Origin: Syntrophales bacterium
GTDB taxonomy: Bacteria > Desulfobacterota > Syntrophia > Syntrophales > UBA8958
Assembly (NCBI GenBank): GCA_023231165.1
Contig: JALNVY010000131.1
Span: forward strand, 1 to 6,857
DNA: 6,857 nucleotides
Direction: 5' to 3'
Part shown: positions 5,416 to 6,857 of the stretch, piece by piece
Layout: every line of letters begins with the position of its first letter
Position numbering within the stretch: position 1 is the first letter of the stretch
The notes under the pieces: generated by a model
What the model was told of the DNA's origin: nothing
The model's input: the letters and a program-made list of their open reading frames with translations, nothing else
The model's database searches: none
Program-made: the position numbers and the translations under genes

Positions 5416-6204
5416 ATGACTATGGGAGGAAAAATCTTGGGGAAGAGGTCCTTACCGGGAGAGCGACTACAGAAGGTTCTGGCAGGGGCGGGGATTGCCT
5501 CCCGCCGGGCGGCGGAAGAGATGATCCGGCAGGGAAGAGTGATGGTCAATGACCACGTCATCAAAGAGATGGGGGTCAGGGTTCATCGAGACGACGAGAT
5601 CCGCGTGGATGGCCGGTTGATCGGTCCCAAGCCTGACAAGGTCTACCTCATGCTGAATAAGCCCCGGGGGTATGTGACCACCATGAAAGATCCGGAGGGA
5701 AGACCTGTTGTCACGAAGCTGCTTCCAGAGGAAGCGGGAAGGGTTTTCCCTGTCGGCAGGCTTGATTACGACTCCGAGGGGCTGCTGCTGTTTACCAATG
5801 ACGGTGATTGGGCCTTTAGTCTTCAGCATCCCCGTTTTCTTCAGCAAAAGACCTACTTGGTCAAGGTCAAAGGCAATATTACATCGTCAGAGATACGGCG
5901 CCTGGAGAAAGGCTTTGATTTGGAAGATGGTCCATTCCGGCCGCTTCGCTTTCAGGTAGGGAGAATGAATGACAAGAGCTGCTGGATAGACATCACGATC
6001 AGGGAGGGGCGAAACCGTATCCTCAGGAGGGTTTTTGAGTATTTAGAGCTTCCTGTCATTCGTCTCATTCGCACCGCCATTGGTGAATTAACGCTCCAAG
6101 GTCTGGAGGAAGGCCAGAGCCGCTTTCTGTCTCCACAAGAGGTAGCCGCATGCCTGCCGCCGAAAGATCCGAGAAGTACTAAAAAAAATTCAAAAATATC
6201 TTGA
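5416..6204 (+). CDS. rluB: rRNA pseudouridine synthase, RsuA/RluB/E/F family (probably RluB)
   Basis: Isomerises a uridine of ribosomal RNA to pseudouridine; by family and position next to scpB the likely target is 23S rRNA (RluB type), but the exact base cannot be read from the sequence. The 262-residue product has an N-terminal S4 RNA-binding domain (about residues 15-65, ERLQKVLAGAGIASRRAAEEMI). The catalytic domain contains LNKPRGYVTT (80-89) and the active-site motif GRLDYDSEGLLLFTNDG (114-130), with catalytic Asp117. The usual GRNRQVRR motif is GRNRILRR (198-205), a conservative variant. The C-terminal tail is lysine-rich (RSTKKNSKIS). ATG 5416 has only GAGG nine bases upstream, whereas TTG 5437 has a much better site, so the true protein may be seven residues shorter. 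It follows scpB by 28 bases. Confidence 0.92.
   Translation: MTMGGKILGKRSLPGERLQKVLAGAGIASRRAAEEMIRQGRVMVNDHVIKEMGVRVHRDDEIRVDGRLIGPKPDKVYLMLNKPRGYVTTMKDPEGRPVVTKLLPEEAGRVFPVGRLDYDSEGLLLFTNDGDWAFSLQHPRFLQQKTYLVKVKGNITSSEIRRLEKGFDLEDGPFRPLRFQVGRMNDKSCWIDITIREGRNRILRRVFEYLELPVIRLIRTAIGELTLQGLEEGQSRFLSPQEVAACLPPKDPRSTKKNSKIS
5425..5429 (+). promoter_or_regulatory. Strong internal Shine-Dalgarno suggesting an alternative rluB start at TTG 5437
   Basis: GGAGG is placed seven bases before an in-frame TTG at 5437-5439, which is ideal spacing. Starting there gives MGKRSLPGERLQK, leading straight into the S4 domain. The first residues from ATG 5416 (MTMGGKI) are not part of any recognised domain. Which start is used cannot be settled from this sequence alone. 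Confidence 0.45.
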
Positions 6205-6229
6205 CATTCGCAATAAAATAAATAATAGT
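6201..6229 (+). promoter_or_regulatory. Candidate sigma-70-type promoter of the HU/IHF gene
   Basis: TTGACA (6201-6206) is a perfect -35, followed by a 17-base A/T-rich spacer and AATAGT (6224-6229, 4 of 6). The rluB stop codon (TGA 6202-6204) lies inside the -35 box. The predicted leader is about 65-70 bases long and A/T-rich. The rest of the 6205-6303 gap holds no gene; it contains a second copy of TTCGCAAT (6207-6214 and 6280-6287) that could be an operator half. Confidence 0.55.
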
Positions 6230-6303
6230 CGGCCAAAAAGTAAGCTATATTATCACGTTATTTGGAATGACACTTAACTTTCGCAATTTTCTAGGAGGAA
6301 GGT

Positions 6304-6585
6304 ATGAATAAATCGGGATTGATTGAGGCAGTAAGCAGGAAAGAGAATATTACTGAGAAGAAGGCCGTAGAGGTCGTCAATCTCATCTTCAAAGGTTTTA
6401 CCGAAGAATTGAAAAAGGGCGGACGAATTGAAATTCGCGGGCTGGGAAGCTTTGTTGTCCGTGATTATGAAGCCTATACGGGAAGAAATCCGAAAACGGG
6501 AAAGAATATTAAAGTATCTCCCAAGAAGCTGCCCTTTTTTAAGGTGGGCAAAGAGTTGAAGGAAAAGGTCGATCAGCAGAAATAA
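6304..6585 (+). CDS. HU/IHF-family nucleoid DNA-binding protein, IHF-beta-like
   Basis: A small nucleoid protein that bends DNA as a dimer. The 93-residue product is full length. An N-terminal helical dimerisation region (MNKSGLIEAV to FTEELKKGG, residues 1-40) is followed by the beta saddle RIEIRGLGSF (41-50). The DNA-gripping arm is EAYTGRNPKTG (56-66), whose Pro63 is the residue that wedges into the minor groove. It ends with KVGKELKEKV. RIEIRG, TGRNPKTG and FKVGKEL favour the IHF-beta (HimD) branch over HU, but the two are hard to separate by eye, and in organisms with several paralogues the partner may differ. AGGAGG at 6293-6298 with five bases to the ATG is the strongest ribosome site in the window. 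With its own promoter and terminator, the gene is most likely a highly expressed single-gene transcript. Confidence 0.95.
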   Translation: MNKSGLIEAVSRKENITEKKAVEVVNLIFKGFTEELKKGGRIEIRGLGSFVVRDYEAYTGRNPKTGKNIKVSPKKLPFFKVGKELKEKVDQQK

Positions 6586-6624
6586 CCTGCCTCGATTTCT
6601 GACCGGTCATCTTAATATCTATCT

Positions 6625-6669
6625 GGGATCATCCCGGGGCTATATATGGCTCTGGGATGATCCTTTTTT
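6625..6669 (+). terminator. Rho-independent terminator of the HU/IHF gene
   Basis: GGATCATCCC (6626-6635) pairs perfectly with GGGATGATCC (6654-6663). The 18 bases between can extend the stem with G-C, A-T and wobble pairs down to a TATA tetraloop (6643-6646), giving about 17 pairs. Six T residues follow (6664-6669). Read from the other strand, the hairpin is followed by AGATAGATATTAAG and not by a T run, so it should work mainly for the plus-strand gene. Confidence 0.9.
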
Positions 6670-6707
6670 ACGAAAGAAATACCCCCGCCCCCTTTTAAGC
6701 CGGACCC

Positions 6708-6857
6708 TCAGGTCATCAGGCCTTCTTCCCGGAAACTGAAAAAACGGTTTTCCCCGATGATGATGTGATCGTGCACGAGGATATCCAGTGTTCGTGCTGT
6801 TTCTTGGATCGTCTTGGTAAGGCGGATATCTGCATCCGACGGCCGGACATGGCCGGA
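6708..6857 (-). CDS. radC: RadC-family (JAB/MPN domain) protein, C-terminal end only
   Basis: The last 49 codons of a gene that enters from the right edge. The fragment starts SGHVRPSDAD and continues to DILVHDHIIIGENRFFSFREEGLMT, ending in TGA (plus-strand 6708-6710). This matches the C-terminal JAB/MPN domain of RadC: the Ser and Asp of the metal motif H-x-H-x7-S-x2-D fall at fragment residues 7 and 10. The two histidines (HNHP) should lie just outside the window. DHIIIG and the FSFREEGL ending are typical. RadC was once thought to be a repair protein, but its biochemical role is unsettled. The gene converges with the HU/IHF gene, 122 bases apart. I see no T-run terminator for it within the window. 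Confidence 0.9.
   Translation of the reverse strand, partial: SGHVRPSDADIRLTKTIQETARTLDILVHDHIIIGENRFFSFREEGLMT

Noticed and set aside
5467..5847. 126-codon open frame on the minus strand inside rluB
   Set aside because: It is a shadow of a gene with clear S4 and catalytic motifs; its product has no recognisable motif and no ribosome site.
6251..6263. IHF-like site TATCACGTTATTT in the HU/IHF leader
   Set aside because: It departs from the WATCAR-N4-TTR consensus at the sixth position and at the final base, so it is too weak to call.
6680..6694. C-rich stretch (minus strand GGGGGCGGGGG) as a G-quadruplex
   Set aside because: Only two G-runs are present; four are needed for an intramolecular quadruplex.
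1..6857. A defence island, CRISPR array or toxin-antitoxin pair
   Set aside because: Apart from the transposase, all genes are recognisable housekeeping families, and no regularly spaced repeats or paired small genes are visible.

Overview
The window is most likely from a Gram-negative, deltaproteobacterium-like organism (Desulfobacterota/Syntrophobacterales type). Three things suggest this: an MltA outer-membrane lipoprotein, ScpA/ScpB rather than MukEF as partners of SMC, and the gene order recN, short ArgA-like acetyltransferase, mltA, trpS, scpA, scpB, rluB-type synthase, HU/IHF. This is inferred from gene content and family resemblance; no search was run. Base composition is balanced and gene packing is tight.

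Layout. At 2-858 lie the 3' end of recN (DNA repair ATPase) and a GNAT acetyltransferase. They run into mltA (855-2072, murein lytic transglycosylase) by overlapping stop/start codons, so the three form one translationally coupled unit. At 2071-3082 sits a discrete inserted element: a Y1/HUH (RAYT-like) transposase on the minus strand, bounded by 29-bp inverted repeats that match at 27 positions. Its left end touches the mltA stop codon. At 3087-6204 there is a second co-directional unit with its own promoter-like sequence just outside the element: trpS, scpA, scpB (overlapping) and an RsuA/RluB-family pseudouridine synthase. At 6201-6669 an IHF-beta/HU-like gene has its own promoter overlapping the preceding stop codon, a strong ribosome binding site and a clear intrinsic terminator. 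At 6708-6857 the C-terminal end of radC enters from the right on the minus strand.

How the genes fit together. Most of the window is housekeeping: chromosome maintenance (RecN, ScpAB with SMC, HU/IHF, RadC-like protein), translation and RNA modification (TrpRS, pseudouridine synthase), wall turnover (MltA) and probably arginine or amino-acid acetylation (GNAT).

The only accessory part is the transposase element. It is the most unusual object, because a single-strand-type HUH transposase is paired here with long, nearly perfect terminal inverted repeats and carries a DnaA-like C-terminal DNA-binding region. The second notable point is a tryptophanyl-tRNA synthetase with a four-cysteine pattern expected for an iron-sulfur cluster. 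I see no CRISPR array, tRNA, rRNA, riboswitch or defence system. No stretch longer than 300 bases lacks a gene.
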